From: Rhodococcus sp. IITR03
GTDB taxonomy: Bacteria > Actinomycetota > Actinomycetes > Mycobacteriales > Mycobacteriaceae
Reading direction: 5' to 3'
Length of the DNA: 14,234 nt
Assembly: GCA_001017865.1 (NCBI GenBank)
Contig: LATQ01000344.1
Span: 1-14,234, forward strand
Shown: positions 6,570 through 13,941 of the stretch, piece after piece
Position numbering within the stretch: the stretch's first letter is position 1
Layout: each line of letters opens with the position of its first letter
The notes under the pieces: generated by a model
The model's database searches: none
What the model was told of the DNA's origin: nothing
Seen by the model: only the letters and a program-made list of their open reading frames with translations
Program-made: the position numbers and the translations under genes

Positions 6570-7441
6570 CACTCGAGGTACGACGCGTAATCGGCGTAGG
6601 GCACCTGACCAGTGGGGCTCGCCTTGATGGCCTCGGCAACCTCCGGCGGGATGGGAGCCAGTAGGCCGGCATCGCGGCCGCGAGGGAAGGACTCACGGCG
6701 TAGATGAGAGCGAAGTTCACGATCCACAGCGGCGGCGCCATCGACATGCCGACGGTCGAGACGACGTCACCCTTCGTGTTGGTGACCAGCTGCGCGGCGC
6801 CGGACATCTGTTGCGCCGCAAAACCGAAGGCCGCCTCGATCGGGTACGCCGACCGGTACAGCGCCACCAGTGTGTCCGTCGCGTCGTTGTTGCGCAGCCA
6901 GGTGTCGACGTACCCGCCGGGCGCGATGAGCGTGTTGATCTGCCGTGTCGGCGCCGACGCGTTGGCCGGGCTCTGCAGTATGCCGTCGGGCGTCACATAG
7001 AGGCCGTAACTACCGAGGACCGACGGGGTGGAGACACCGTTCACGTCGGAATACATGGGGCGGCCGGTCGTATTGACGAGGATGTCGATGGAGCTCTGGA
7101 TGATCTCGGCCGCTTCCTTGCTTCCGCCCACTCCCCCGCCGGTGGTGAAGTCGCGGGCCTGCTGCTCGGACAACGCATCCGACGGACTCAGCCCGATCTG
7201 CCGGGCGATGTCCTCGGCCCACTCCCGACCGAGCGGGGCGTGCAACCGGGACGGTGGGTGACCTGCGTCGGCGCCAGATGCTCGTAACCCGGTGCGCCGG
7301 AGAACGGGAGCGAGAAGCCGGTGACATCGTCCGCCGATGCCGCGGGATTGACCCACAGGCGAGCAACCCCATGAGCGCCACCACCGTGGCGGCTCTCCCT
7401 CCGCGTCTGTGCCGTCGGCCGGACTTCCGTGTGCTGCGCAT
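6569..7441 (-). CDS. Exported protein of unknown function, three frameshifts
   Basis: The start ATG 7441 has a perfect AGGAGG seven bases upstream, which decides it. The N-terminus is a signal peptide: a basic MRSTRKSGRRHRRGGR, then hydrophobic ATVVALMGLLACG, then VNPAASA|DD as a signal-peptidase I site. The LLAC stretch is a weak lipobox alternative. Restoring one base near each of 7353, 7254 and 6657 gives one 291-residue protein. The mature part includes GFSLPFSGAPGYEHLAPTQV, REWAEDIARQIGLSPSDALS, SVLGSYGLYVTPDGILQSPA, LIAPGGYVDTWLRNNDATD, and ends APIPPEVAEAI...YADYASYLE. No enzyme motif is visible, and a hydrophobic stretch (WIVNFALIYAVSPSLAAAMP) lies near the C-terminus. It resembles secreted proteins of mycolata with no assigned role. 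It is flanked by repeat copies A and B. Confidence 0.75.
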
Positions 7442-7541
7442 AGGTCGACCTCCTGGGACACCGTCGCGATGGGGACACACGTGCGTATTTCAGTGAAACG
7501 CCGGGGTAAAGAGTGCGTCAATGCCCGCACGGGGTGAATTG

Positions 7542-7589
7542 GGGGAGAATGTGGGCGGTTTCCGCGAGATTCTCGGCAACGACCTCCCC
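7542..7589. repeat. Palindromic repeat element, copy B
   Basis: The 48-base unit runs from GGGGAGAATGTG to ACGACCTCCCC and is 37/48 identical to copy A when both are read on the minus strand. Its outer arms are degenerate compared with copy A, while an inner CGAGATTCTCG dyad remains. It lies in the spacer between ahpF and the exported-protein gene. Confidence 0.65.
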
Positions 7590-7601
7590 CGACAAAGCAG
7601 C

Positions 7602-7631
7602 GTGGCCGCCACCCGGAAGGGTGACGGCCAC
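7602..7631 (-). terminator. ahpF terminator
   Basis: GTGGCCGCCACCC (7602-7614) and GGGTGACGGCCAC (7619-7631) pair at 12 of 13 positions around the tetraloop GGAA. It sits 17 bases past the ahpF stop (7648). Confidence 0.75.
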
Positions 7632-7647
7632 GGGGCTGCAGTGACGC

Positions 7648-9242
7648 CTAGACGGTCGCAGCGACCGCTTCCTCGGCCTGGGCCGGGGCGCTCGTGCGGA
7701 TGAGGTGGTCGAACGCGCCGAGCGCGGCCGTCGCACCCGCACCTGCGGAGACGATGATCTGCTTGTACGGGACGGTCGTGCAGTCGCCGGCAGCGAACAC
7801 GCCGGGCACCGAGGTGCGGCCGTGGTCGTCGACGACGATCTCGCCACGCGGCTGAGTTCGACCGTGCCGGAGAGCCACTCGGTGTTCGGCAGCAGACCGA
7901 TCTGGACGAACACGCCGTCCAACTCGAGGGTGCGCGACTCGTCGGTGGTGCGGTCGGTGTAGGTCAGGCCGGTGACCTTCGAACCGTCGCCGAGGACCTC
8001 GGTGGTGAGGGCGCTGACGATGATGTCGACGTTGGGCAGGCTGCGGAGCTTGCGCTGCAGCACCTCGTCGGCACGCAGGACCGAGTCGAACTCGATGAGG
8101 GTCACGTGGGCGACGACGCCGGCGAGGTCGATCGCGGCCTCGACACCGGAGTTACCGCCACCGATGACCGCGACGCGCTTGCCCTTGAACAGCGGGCCGT
8201 CGCAGTGCGGGCAGTAGGTGACGCCCTTGTTGCGGTACTCCTGCTCGCCCGGCACGTTCATCGCGCGCCAGCGGGCACCGGTCGCGAGAACGACGCTGCG
8301 CGAAAGCAACCGGGCGCCGTTCTCGAGCTCGACCTCGACGAGACCACCCTCGGTGGGGGCCGGGGTGAGCTTCGAGGCCTTCTGGACGTTCATGATGTCG
8401 ACGTCGTACTGGCGCACGTGGTTCTCGAGCTCGGCGGCGAACTTCGGGCCCTCCGTGTAGGGGACGGAGGAGAAGTTCTCGATGGCCATGGTGTCGAGCA
8501 CCTGGCCGCCGAAGCGCTCGGCGAGAACGCCGGTGCGGATTCCCTTGCGGGAGGCGTAGATCGCGGCGGTCGCGCCGGCGGGGCCGCCACCGACGACGAG
8601 GACGTCGAAGGGATCCTTCTCGCTGATCGCGGCGGCGGTGCGCTCGGCGGAGCCGCTGTCGAGCTTGCCGACGATCTGCTCGAGGTTCATGCGTCCGGAG
8701 CCGAACAGCTCACCGTTGAGGAAGACGGTCGGCACTGCCATGACCTGGCGTGCATCGACCTCGTCCTGGAAGAGGGAGCCTTCGATGGCGGTGTGCTTGA
8801 TGCGCGAGTTGGTCACGCACATCACGTTCAGGGCCTGCACCACGTCGGGGCAGTTCTGGCACGACAGCGAGAAGTAGGTCTCGAAGTGGAAGTCGCCCTC
8901 GAGGTCGCGCACCTGCTCGAGCAGTTCCACGGCCTCCTTCGAGGGGTGTCCGCCGACCTGCAGCAGGGCGAGCACGAGGGAGGTGAACTCGTGGCCGAGC
9001 GGGATGCCCGCGAACTCGACCGCGATGTCGGTGCCGACCCGGCGGATCAGGAAGGAGGGGCGACGGGTGGCTTCACCGTCGCGCACATGGGTGACCAGAT
9101 CGGACATGCCGGCGATCTGATCGAGGAGGTCGGCGAGTTCCTTCGACTTCGGCCGGTCGTCGAGGGACGACACGAGCTCGATCGGCTGGGTGACCTTTTC
9201 GAGAAGGGACTTCAACTGGGCGGCAAGGGAGGCGTCGAGCAT
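7648..9242 (-). CDS. ahpF: Alkyl hydroperoxide reductase subunit F, frameshifted in this sequence
   Basis: This flavoprotein disulfide reductase passes electrons from NAD(P)H through FAD and two CxxC centres to AhpC. ATG 9242 has GGAG about 11 bases upstream. The order is: N-terminal tandem thioredoxin-fold domain (1-200) with CQNC at 128-131 and cis-Pro segment [12 protein letters not shown] site [12 protein letters not shown] (216-227); redox CPHC at 344-347; NAD site [12 protein letters not shown] (359-370); and FAD-closing [14 protein letters not shown]. One lost C near 7850 shifts the frame between GTVELS and PRGEIVV; restored, the protein is 531 residues, against about 520 for the family. 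It lies 146 bases after ahpC, in the same direction and with a hairpin between, and ends at a strong terminator. Confidence 0.96.
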
Positions 9243-9333
9243 GAGGATTCACTCCAGAGGTGGAAGAACTGTGACCGGAAGAGATGGGAGTCGGCGAACT
9301 TCTCAGCTCGAGCCGAGCGGACCCGGACGGTGC

Positions 9334-9368
9334 CCGGTGGCACGGGACGTTCGATCCCGTGCCACCGG
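9334..9368 (-). terminator. Intergenic hairpin between ahpC and ahpF
   Basis: Perfect 14-bp arms CCGGTGGCACGGGA and TCCCGTGCCACCGG enclose a 7-nt loop, 20 bases past the ahpC stop. On the minus strand no T-tract follows (TGCCCG... is GC-rich), so partial termination or transcript stabilisation is more likely than full termination. Either would give more AhpC than AhpF. Confidence 0.6.
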
Positions 9369-9388
9369 AACGAATTTCCGTCGACGAA

Positions 9389-9950
9389 TCAGATCTTGCC
9401 GACGAGCTCCAGCGACGGAGCGAGGGTGTCGTCGCCCTCTTCCCACTTGGCCGGGCAGACCTCGCCCGGGTGGCTGCGGACGTACTGAGCGGCCTTGACC
9501 TTGCGGACGAGCTCGGCGGCGTTGCGGCCGATGCCTCAGCGGTGACCTCGGTGAACTGGACGACGCCGTCCGGGTCGACCAGGAAGGTGCCGCGGTCGGC
9601 GAGGCCCTGGTCCTCACGGAGGACCTCGAAGTCGGTGCTGATCTGCAGGGTCGGGTCACCGATCATGCGTACTTGATCTTGCCGATGGTCTCCGACGAGC
9701 CGTGCCACGCCTTGTGCGTGAAGTGCGTGTCGGTCGAGACGGAGAAGACCTCGACGCCGAGCTTCTGCAGCTCCTCGTAGTGGTCCGCGAGGTCGCCGAG
9801 CTCCGTCGGGCAGACGAACGTGAAGTCTGCGGGGTAGAAGAAGAAGATCGCCCACTTGTCCTTGATGTCCTCGTCGGACACGGTCACGAAGGCGCCGTCC
9901 TTGAAAGCCTCGGCCTTGAAGGGCTTGATCTTCTTGTTGATCAGCGACAT
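9389..9950 (-). CDS. ahpC: Alkyl hydroperoxide reductase subunit C (2-Cys peroxiredoxin), two frameshifts
   Basis: The enzyme reduces H2O2, organic peroxides and peroxynitrite in the cytosol; AhpF re-reduces it. ATG 9950 gives [20 protein letters not shown]. The peroxidatic cysteine is C47 in [13 protein letters not shown], and the resolving cysteine C166 is in [10 protein letters not shown]. The [20 protein letters not shown] and [12 protein letters not shown] segments are typical AhpC1/Prx1 subfamily. Lost bases near 9667 (KIKYA|MIGD) and 9534 (VTAE|GIGRN) break the frame; restored, the length is 187 residues, identical to the enterobacterial protein and ending ELVGKI. This is the AhpF-dependent type, unlike the AhpD-coupled AhpC of mycobacteria. 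GTGAGG lies upstream of the start, and the promoter overlaps a palindrome at 10004-10026. Confidence 0.96.
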
Positions 9951-9988
9951 GTAAGAACCTCACTCGTCTCGATGGGGTTGACGGTTCA

Positions 9989-10026
9989 GACGTTATCCGC
10001 GAACTATTGATTGTGCCAATCGATAG
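9989..10026 (-). promoter_or_regulatory. ahpC promoter with OxyR-like palindrome
   Basis: On the minus strand CTATCGATTG and CAATCAATAG (10026-10004) are 10-bp arms with one mismatch and a GCA spacer. This is an ATAG/CTAT-ended LysR-type operator. A TTGGCA -35 sits across its centre, and GATAAC 16 bases on is a plausible -10 (near 9991-9996). An extra ATAA and CTAT (10041-10055) could be a second half-site. Assignment to OxyR is inference; no regulator gene is in the window. Confidence 0.55.
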
Positions 10027-10155
10027 TTTCTAGAAGTTCGATAAGGAAGGGCTATAACACGCCGTTCGACCAGGTCGTTGCTTTTCCTTCCTCACAAATG
10101 TGACAGAACACACAACCTTTGCGACAGGGCACTCCGGCCCGCCCGACAGGGAAGA

Positions 10156-10962
10156 ATGGAACCGATGCACTCACGACCGAGCTACCGCCGCACCGGATCC
10201 GTGAACCCCTACTCCTCCTGCACGGCATCGGCGCCACGATGGACGACTTCTCCACCCTCGTCCCGCGACTCGCCGAGCACTTCGACGTGCTGAACGTCGA
10301 CCTACCCGGCCACGGTTCGTCGCCGGAACAGAGCGGCCGACCCACCGTCGGCGCGCTCACCGACACCCTGGAGGCGGAACTCGACGCCCTCGGACTCGAC
10401 CGGGTGCACGTTCTGGCAACTCGCTCGGCGGACGACTCGCGATCGAACTCGCCGTGCGCGGCCGCGCCCTGTCTGTGGTCGCCCTGTCACCCTCCGGACT
10501 CGGACTGCCGCCGGAACGTATCTACCAGGCGCGCTCATGACGACCGCGCGCCTGCTCAACAAGGCCCGCAGGCCGCTCATCGAACCGATGTCGCGCAGCG
10601 TCCTCGGCCGTACCGCACTCACCGCGGGTCTACGCGCGAAGCCGTGGAAGACGACCCGCGCCGAAGCACTGGCGGTCAAGGGCGGATTCGCCGATTCGGC
10701 CGGTTTCTGGTCGATGCTGTGGGACGCGATCCTGACCGATGTGCCGACGGGACTCGACCGGATCGACTGTCCCGTCACTCTGGCACAGGGCGTCCTCGAC
10801 ACCGTCGCGTCGGCGCAGACCGTGCGGTACGTCCCGCTGATCCCCGGGGCACGGTTCGTACCGCTCCCCCGGGCCGGCCACGCGCCGCAGTCCGACCGCC
10901 CCGAGGACATCGTCGACCTCGTGCGCCGGACCGCCGCGCGTGCGAGCACCTACTGCCGATAG
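10156..10962 (+). CDS. Alpha/beta hydrolase, three frameshifts
   Basis: This is an alpha/beta-fold hydrolase of unknown substrate. The start ATG 10156 has AGGGAAG just upstream. Three lost bases near 10201, 10416 and 10529 split it; restored, it is 269 residues. The oxyanion segment is EPLLLLHGIGATMDDF (17-32), then NVDLPGHGSS (47-56), the nucleophile elbow VLGNSLGGRLA with S90, an acid-carrying strand TLAQGVLDTVA (D216), and the catalytic His in PRAGHAPQSDRP (H243). A short cap lies at about 125-195. There is no signal peptide. Divergence from ahpC, with about 200 bases between, means they could share control from the OxyR-like region. It converges with the DUF2630 gene and overlaps it by 13 bases. 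Epoxide hydrolase, esterase or C-C hydrolase activity cannot be chosen from sequence alone. Confidence 0.88.
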
Positions 10963-11192
10963 GACTCGACCTCGTCGACCGGTCGTGCCTGCGCCTCGTC
11001 CGGATCGTCACCGAACTCGGCCTTCGCGCGACGCTGACGCAGCAGGTCCCAGCACTGGTCGAGTCGCTTCTCGACGGCGCGCAGGCGCTGCAGATCCTCG
11101 TCGCTCAGACCGTCCGCGCCCGTCCGCGAGCGCAGCGTCTTCTCCTCGTCCACCAGCTCCTCGATGTGCTGGAAGAGATCGTTCTCGTCCAT
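10950..11192 (-). CDS. DUF2630 family protein
   Basis: The 80-residue protein starts at ATG 11192, with GAGGGAG seven bases upstream. It opens MDENDLFQHIEELVDEEKTL, continues with a charged helical hairpin (GLSDEDLQRLRAVEKRLDQC, then WDLLRQRRAKAEFGDDPDEA) and ends ARPVDEVESYRQ. The LDQCWDLLRQRRA core and RPxxEVExY end are the marks of DUF2630, a short cytosolic helical family common in actinobacteria with no established function. The start is divergent from the DUF5709 gene (101 bases between). The stop lies 13 bases inside the end of the alpha/beta hydrolase gene on the other strand. The frame is intact. Confidence 0.9.
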   Translation of the reverse strand: MDENDLFQHIEELVDEEKTLRSRTGADGLSDEDLQRLRAVEKRLDQCWDLLRQRRAKAEFGDDPDEAQARPVDEVESYRQ

Positions 11193-11292
11193 GTGTGGCT
11201 CCCTCGATGTGGTGTTCCGACGGCATAGCCTGATCCACCCGGAGCGAAACCGCCGACGGTTTCGCACCCGCCCGGCCGGGTATCTCCTCGAC

Positions 11293-11715
11293 ATGAGCAT
11301 CGAAGACGGTCCCGGCGACACCCTCAGCCCCAGCGAAGGCCTCGACGCCGACGAGGTGCGGAACGACGACGGCGACGAGGTCGTCGATCCGCCCGAGGAC
11401 TGGAGTGGAGCCGACAAGTTCGGAACGACCCAGCGTGAAGAGCAGGAAGGCGAGTCGCTCGACCAGCGTCTCGCCGAGGAGGAACCCGACGTCGCACCCG
11501 CCGAGCCGCTCGACAAGCCTGTCGCGGCGACGCCCGAGGACGAACTGACCGAAGACGTGGACGAGGTGGTCGACGACGCCACCACCGGCGCGCCCGAAGA
11601 CTCGAAACTTGCGGACGAGGTCGACGGGGTGATCGTGGAGGATTCGCGCGTCGACCGCGGTCAGGTCAGCGGCGCGCCCGAGGACGGGGAGTCGCTCTTC
11701 CCGATCGTGGAGTAG
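11293..11715 (+). CDS. Acidic DUF5709 family protein
   Basis: The 140-residue protein from ATG 11293 is extremely acidic. It opens MSIEDGPGDTLSPSEGLDAD and repeats Asp/Glu-rich blocks (DDGDEVVDPPEDW, LTEDVDEVVDDATTGAPEDS). The motif GESLDQRLAEEEPDV (about 57-71), in the order 'SLDxRLxEEEPDV', is the DUF5709 core as I know it. It is probably unfolded in solution and cytosolic, and its function is unknown. No good ribosome-binding site is seen directly before the ATG, so an upstream start in the same frame cannot be excluded. It ends just before the hairpin at 11741-11793. Confidence 0.82.
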   Translation: MSIEDGPGDTLSPSEGLDADEVRNDDGDEVVDPPEDWSGADKFGTTQREEQEGESLDQRLAEEEPDVAPAEPLDKPVAATPEDELTEDVDEVVDDATTGAPEDSKLADEVDGVIVEDSRVDRGQVSGAPEDGESLFPIVE

Positions 11716-11740
11716 GAGTTCGGCGAACAGACGAAGGGGG

Positions 11741-11793
11741 AAGGGGAGGTTGTGTGCGTGTCCGGTAGACGGACACGCACACAACCTCCCCTT
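11741..11793. repeat. Perfect 24-bp inverted repeat, copy C of the repeat family; bidirectional terminator
   Basis: AAGGGGAGGTTGTGTGCGTG plus TCCG (11741-11764) pairs with its exact complement at 11770-11793 around GTAGA. The outer GGGGAGGTTGTG/CACAACCTCCCC is shared with copy A, while the inner part differs. It sits between convergent genes, eight bases past the VOC stop and 26 past the DUF5709 stop, where a two-way terminator is expected. Confidence 0.8.
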
Positions 11794-11801
11794 ACTTCGC
11801 G

Positions 11802-12308
11802 CTACAGCACCTTCGAGCCGTACATCTCGCCGAGCGGGTCGGCGATCAGCTCGAGACGAACACCGTCGGGGTCGCGGAAGTACAACGAGACGTCGCTGTG
11901 TTCGACGAGCTCGACACCCGCGTCGATCAGCTTGTCGCGCAGGCGTTCCCAGGCGGGCAGGGCGACGCTGATCGCGATGTGGTGCAGACCGCCGATGACC
12001 TCCTGATAGGGGCCGACGTCGAGACCGGGGAAGTCGAAGAAGGCCAGCAGATTGCCGTTGCCGATGTCGAAGAAGAAGTGCGAAGAGCCGGGATAGTCGC
12101 GGTTCTCGATCAGCTCCGTCAGCGGGAACTCGAGGAGATCCTGGTAGAAGCGCACGGTCCGTTCGACGTCGCTGCTGATCAGCGCGGTGTGGTGCAGTCC
12201 CCGCGCCGACGACTGCGGGCGCGCGTCGGCGGGCTTCAGGTGCGCGTCGCGGATGAGTGCACGCCGACGCTCGAATTCTTCGGAGCGCTGCTGCTCGTCG
12301 GCGATCAT
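11802..12308 (-). CDS. VOC (glyoxalase/dioxygenase-fold) family protein
   Basis: The 168-residue protein starts at ATG 12308, with GGAAGG upstream. It has an N-terminal charged helix (1-33), then two beta-alpha-beta-beta-beta modules. Putative metal ligands are H40 in ARGLHHTALISSDV, H110 in GGLHHIAISVALPAW and E153 in RLELIADPLGEMYG. The DFPGLDVGP and FRDPDGVRLEL segments are standard for glyoxalase-like VOC proteins. The reaction could be glutathione- or mycothiol-dependent lyase, dioxygenase or thiol transferase; the sequence does not decide. The two MarR-type operator-like sites at 12330-12347 and 12355-12384 lie just upstream of its start, suggesting repression and induction by a small molecule. 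The frame is intact. Confidence 0.9.
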   Translation of the reverse strand: MIADEQQRSEEFERRRALIRDAHLKPADARPQSSARGLHHTALISSDVERTVRFYQDLLEFPLTELIENRDYPGSSHFFFDIGNGNLLAFFDFPGLDVGPYQEVIGGLHHIAISVALPAWERLRDKLIDAGVELVEHSDVSLYFRDPDGVRLELIADPLGEMYGSKVL

Positions 12309-12329
12309 CGATCCACCTTCCTCCCGATG

Positions 12330-12384
12330 TGGTTGCTTTCTCAACCAGGATGCTCCCAACTAGTTGCGTTGTCAACTAGTTGGG
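12330..12384 (-). promoter_or_regulatory. Double MarR-like operator upstream of the VOC gene
   Basis: Site 1 is CCCAACTAGTTG-N6-CAACTAGTTGGG (12355-12384), a perfect inverted repeat. It contains the core TAGTTG-N6-CAACTA at 12361-12378. Site 2 is TGGTTG-N6-CAACCA (12330-12347), with the same 6-base spacer. The centres are 31 bp apart, about three helical turns, so both face the same side of DNA. Their place within 22-76 bases of the start codon fits a repressor site over the promoter. The repressor gene is not in the window. Confidence 0.65.
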
Positions 12385-12545
12385 TCGAGGTGGTAGCACT
12401 TCGTGACCCGGGGAGTCACGGACCGAGTACGACGATCTCGTCGCCGTCACGTCTTCTTCACGAACATCCGATTCGCCCGTTCCCGCAGATATCGGGTGCG
12501 GACGATGAATGTGTCGGGGGCTCAACGCCGTTCCGAGGAGATCCC

Positions 12546-12973
12546 ATGAACCATCGCAGGACCTGCGTGCGACGGTCGCGTTGCTCGCACCGCTCGCACT
12601 GCTCGCCGGTTTCGCACCCGCCGCGAGCGCAGCGGCGGACACCGACACCCGAGGACTGTGGACTGTCAGCACCCGCGGAGACACCGTGCTGCTGAAGCTG
12701 ATCTACACCTCTCCACCGGACGAGGACTACCCCTTCATCTGCGTCGCGGCGCTCGGCACCGGCGAGTCCGGAACCGCGGAGATCTTCGGAGCGAACTACC
12801 AGACCATCGAATTCACGGGGATCGCCGCGGGGCCCAATATCGCGACCGCCAGTTGCGAGGACAACGACGGGGAGCTGCGGCCGGTGGGCGCGATCGAATT
12901 CGACCTGCCCGGCCCACCGACCCTCCACTACGTCGCGACCGAGTCCTTCTGGTTCGACGACGCAGACGACTGA
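12546..12973 (+). CDS. Small exported protein of unknown function, frameshifted
   Basis: ATG 12546 has GAGGAG six bases upstream. Restoring one base near 12562 gives MNHRRTLRATVALLAPLALL AGFAPAASAAAD, a normal signal peptide cut after ASA at about residue 29-31. The 142-residue precursor has a mature part of about 112 residues with only two cysteines (C66, C104), likely one disulfide, and beta-rich sequence: GLWTVSTRGDTVLLKLIYTS, ICVAALGTGESGTAEIF, IEFTGIAAGPNIATASCEDN, and an acidic tail FWFDDADD. No family was recognised. Without the restored base, a start at 12509 has the right frame but no signal-peptide opening or ribosome site. It converges with the DUF1206 gene, with only three bases between the stops. 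Confidence 0.78.
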
Positions 12974-12976
12974 GCG

Positions 12977-13813
12977 TCACATCTTCGCGTCGCGGGCCAT
13001 GACGAAGCTGTAGAGGCCGTAGACCGCGATACCGAGGCCCATGAGGACCAGCAGCACCGTGCCGAAAGGCTGCGAGCCCAACGTCTTCAGCGCGCCGTCG
13101 AGCCCCGCTGCCTTCTGCGGGTCGGCCTGGAAGACCGCGACGATCACCAGCACACCGACGAGGCCGAGCGCGAGCCCCTTCGCGACGTACCCGACGAGAC
13201 CGAGGCGTTTCACGAACGTACTCGGGTGGCTCTTCAGGTCGTCGACGAAGTTCTTCGACGCGCCCTTGTAGACGTGGTAGGCGCCCACCCCGAGGATGAC
13301 GAGTCCCGCGACGACGAGGACGAACTTGCCGCCGCCGGACTGCAGCAGCTTCGCCGTCAGTCCCGCGTTCTGTTCACCGCTGGACTTGCCGCTGCCGCGG
13401 GCGAACCCGAACGCGGTGTACGCGAAGGCGAGGTAGACGACACCGACGCAGGCGGCCTTGAAACGGTCGAACGCCTTGTCCTTCATGTCGGTGCCGGGCT
13501 GTTCCGGCTCGGACGCCTTGCCGAAGGTCGCCTCGGCGAACCGCCACAGGCCCATCATCACGAAGACGACGACGGCGATCCACAACGCGATCTTCCCGCC
13601 GGGCTGCTCGCCCAGCTCCGCCATCGCACCGGACTGCGATGCCTCCTGCTCGCTGCGGCCGAACGCGACGCGGATCGCGAGGTAGCCGATGAGCAGGTGC
13701 ACGATGCCACTGCCGACGTAGCCGGCACGGGCGAACTTCTCGAACACACCGTTCTGCGCGACGCGCTCGGCGGATGACGCCGCGCCACGCGACGCCGGGG
13801 CCTGACGGTTCAC
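12977..13813 (-). CDS. DUF1206 family integral membrane protein
   Basis: The 278-residue membrane protein starts at GTG 13813 because AGGAG is about eight bases upstream; an upstream in-frame GTG at 13837 lacks one. Six transmembrane segments are visible at about 31-50, 74-92, 119-138, 163-183, 204-229 and 250-272. They form three two-helix repeats that each open with an aromatic/glycine pattern: FEKFARAGYVGSGIVHLLIG, FDRFKAACVGVVYLAFAYTA, and FVKRLGLVGYVAKGLALGLV. That triplicated organisation identifies DUF1206. Soluble loops contain short charged segments (SEPEQPGTDMKDK). The role is unknown. It diverges from putA with about 130 bases between. Confidence 0.92.
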   Translation of the reverse strand: MNRQAPASRGAASSAERVAQNGVFEKFARAGYVGSGIVHLLIGYLAIRVAFGRSEQEASQSGAMAELGEQPGGKIALWIAVVVFVMMGLWRFAEATFGKASEPEQPGTDMKDKAFDRFKAACVGVVYLAFAYTAFGFARGSGKSSGEQNAGLTAKLLQSGGGKFVLVVAGLVILGVGAYHVYKGASKNFVDDLKSHPSTFVKRLGLVGYVAKGLALGLVGVLVIVAVFQADPQKAAGLDGALKTLGSQPFGTVLLVLMGLGIAVYGLYSFVMARDAKM

Positions 13814-13941
13814 TCTCGTCTCCTCATCGGTCGGGACTGTCCCCTCGCGCTGTATTCCCGACACCGCGGACCACAAACGCGAACCGGCTCCTGTGGGTAG
13901 ATTGGCGTCAGGTTCGAAACGCCGTCGATCGGAGGCGCACC

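Noticed and set aside
8106..9488. Very long plus-strand open frame (460 codons) opposite ahpF
   Set aside because: It mirrors the conserved AhpF frame in GC-rich DNA, is full of Gly/Val/Glu low-complexity runs and has no start site; AhpF motifs on the minus strand explain the region fully.
7648..9950. ahpC and ahpF as genuine pseudogenes
   Set aside because: All breaks are one-base losses, also found in unrelated genes at about one per kilobase, while the restored proteins keep every catalytic residue; error is the simpler explanation.
11008..12375. Minus-strand open frame of 455 codons across DUF5709 and VOC genes
   Set aside because: It is antisense to the DUF5709 gene and out of frame with VOC, and it crosses a 24-bp terminator hairpin.
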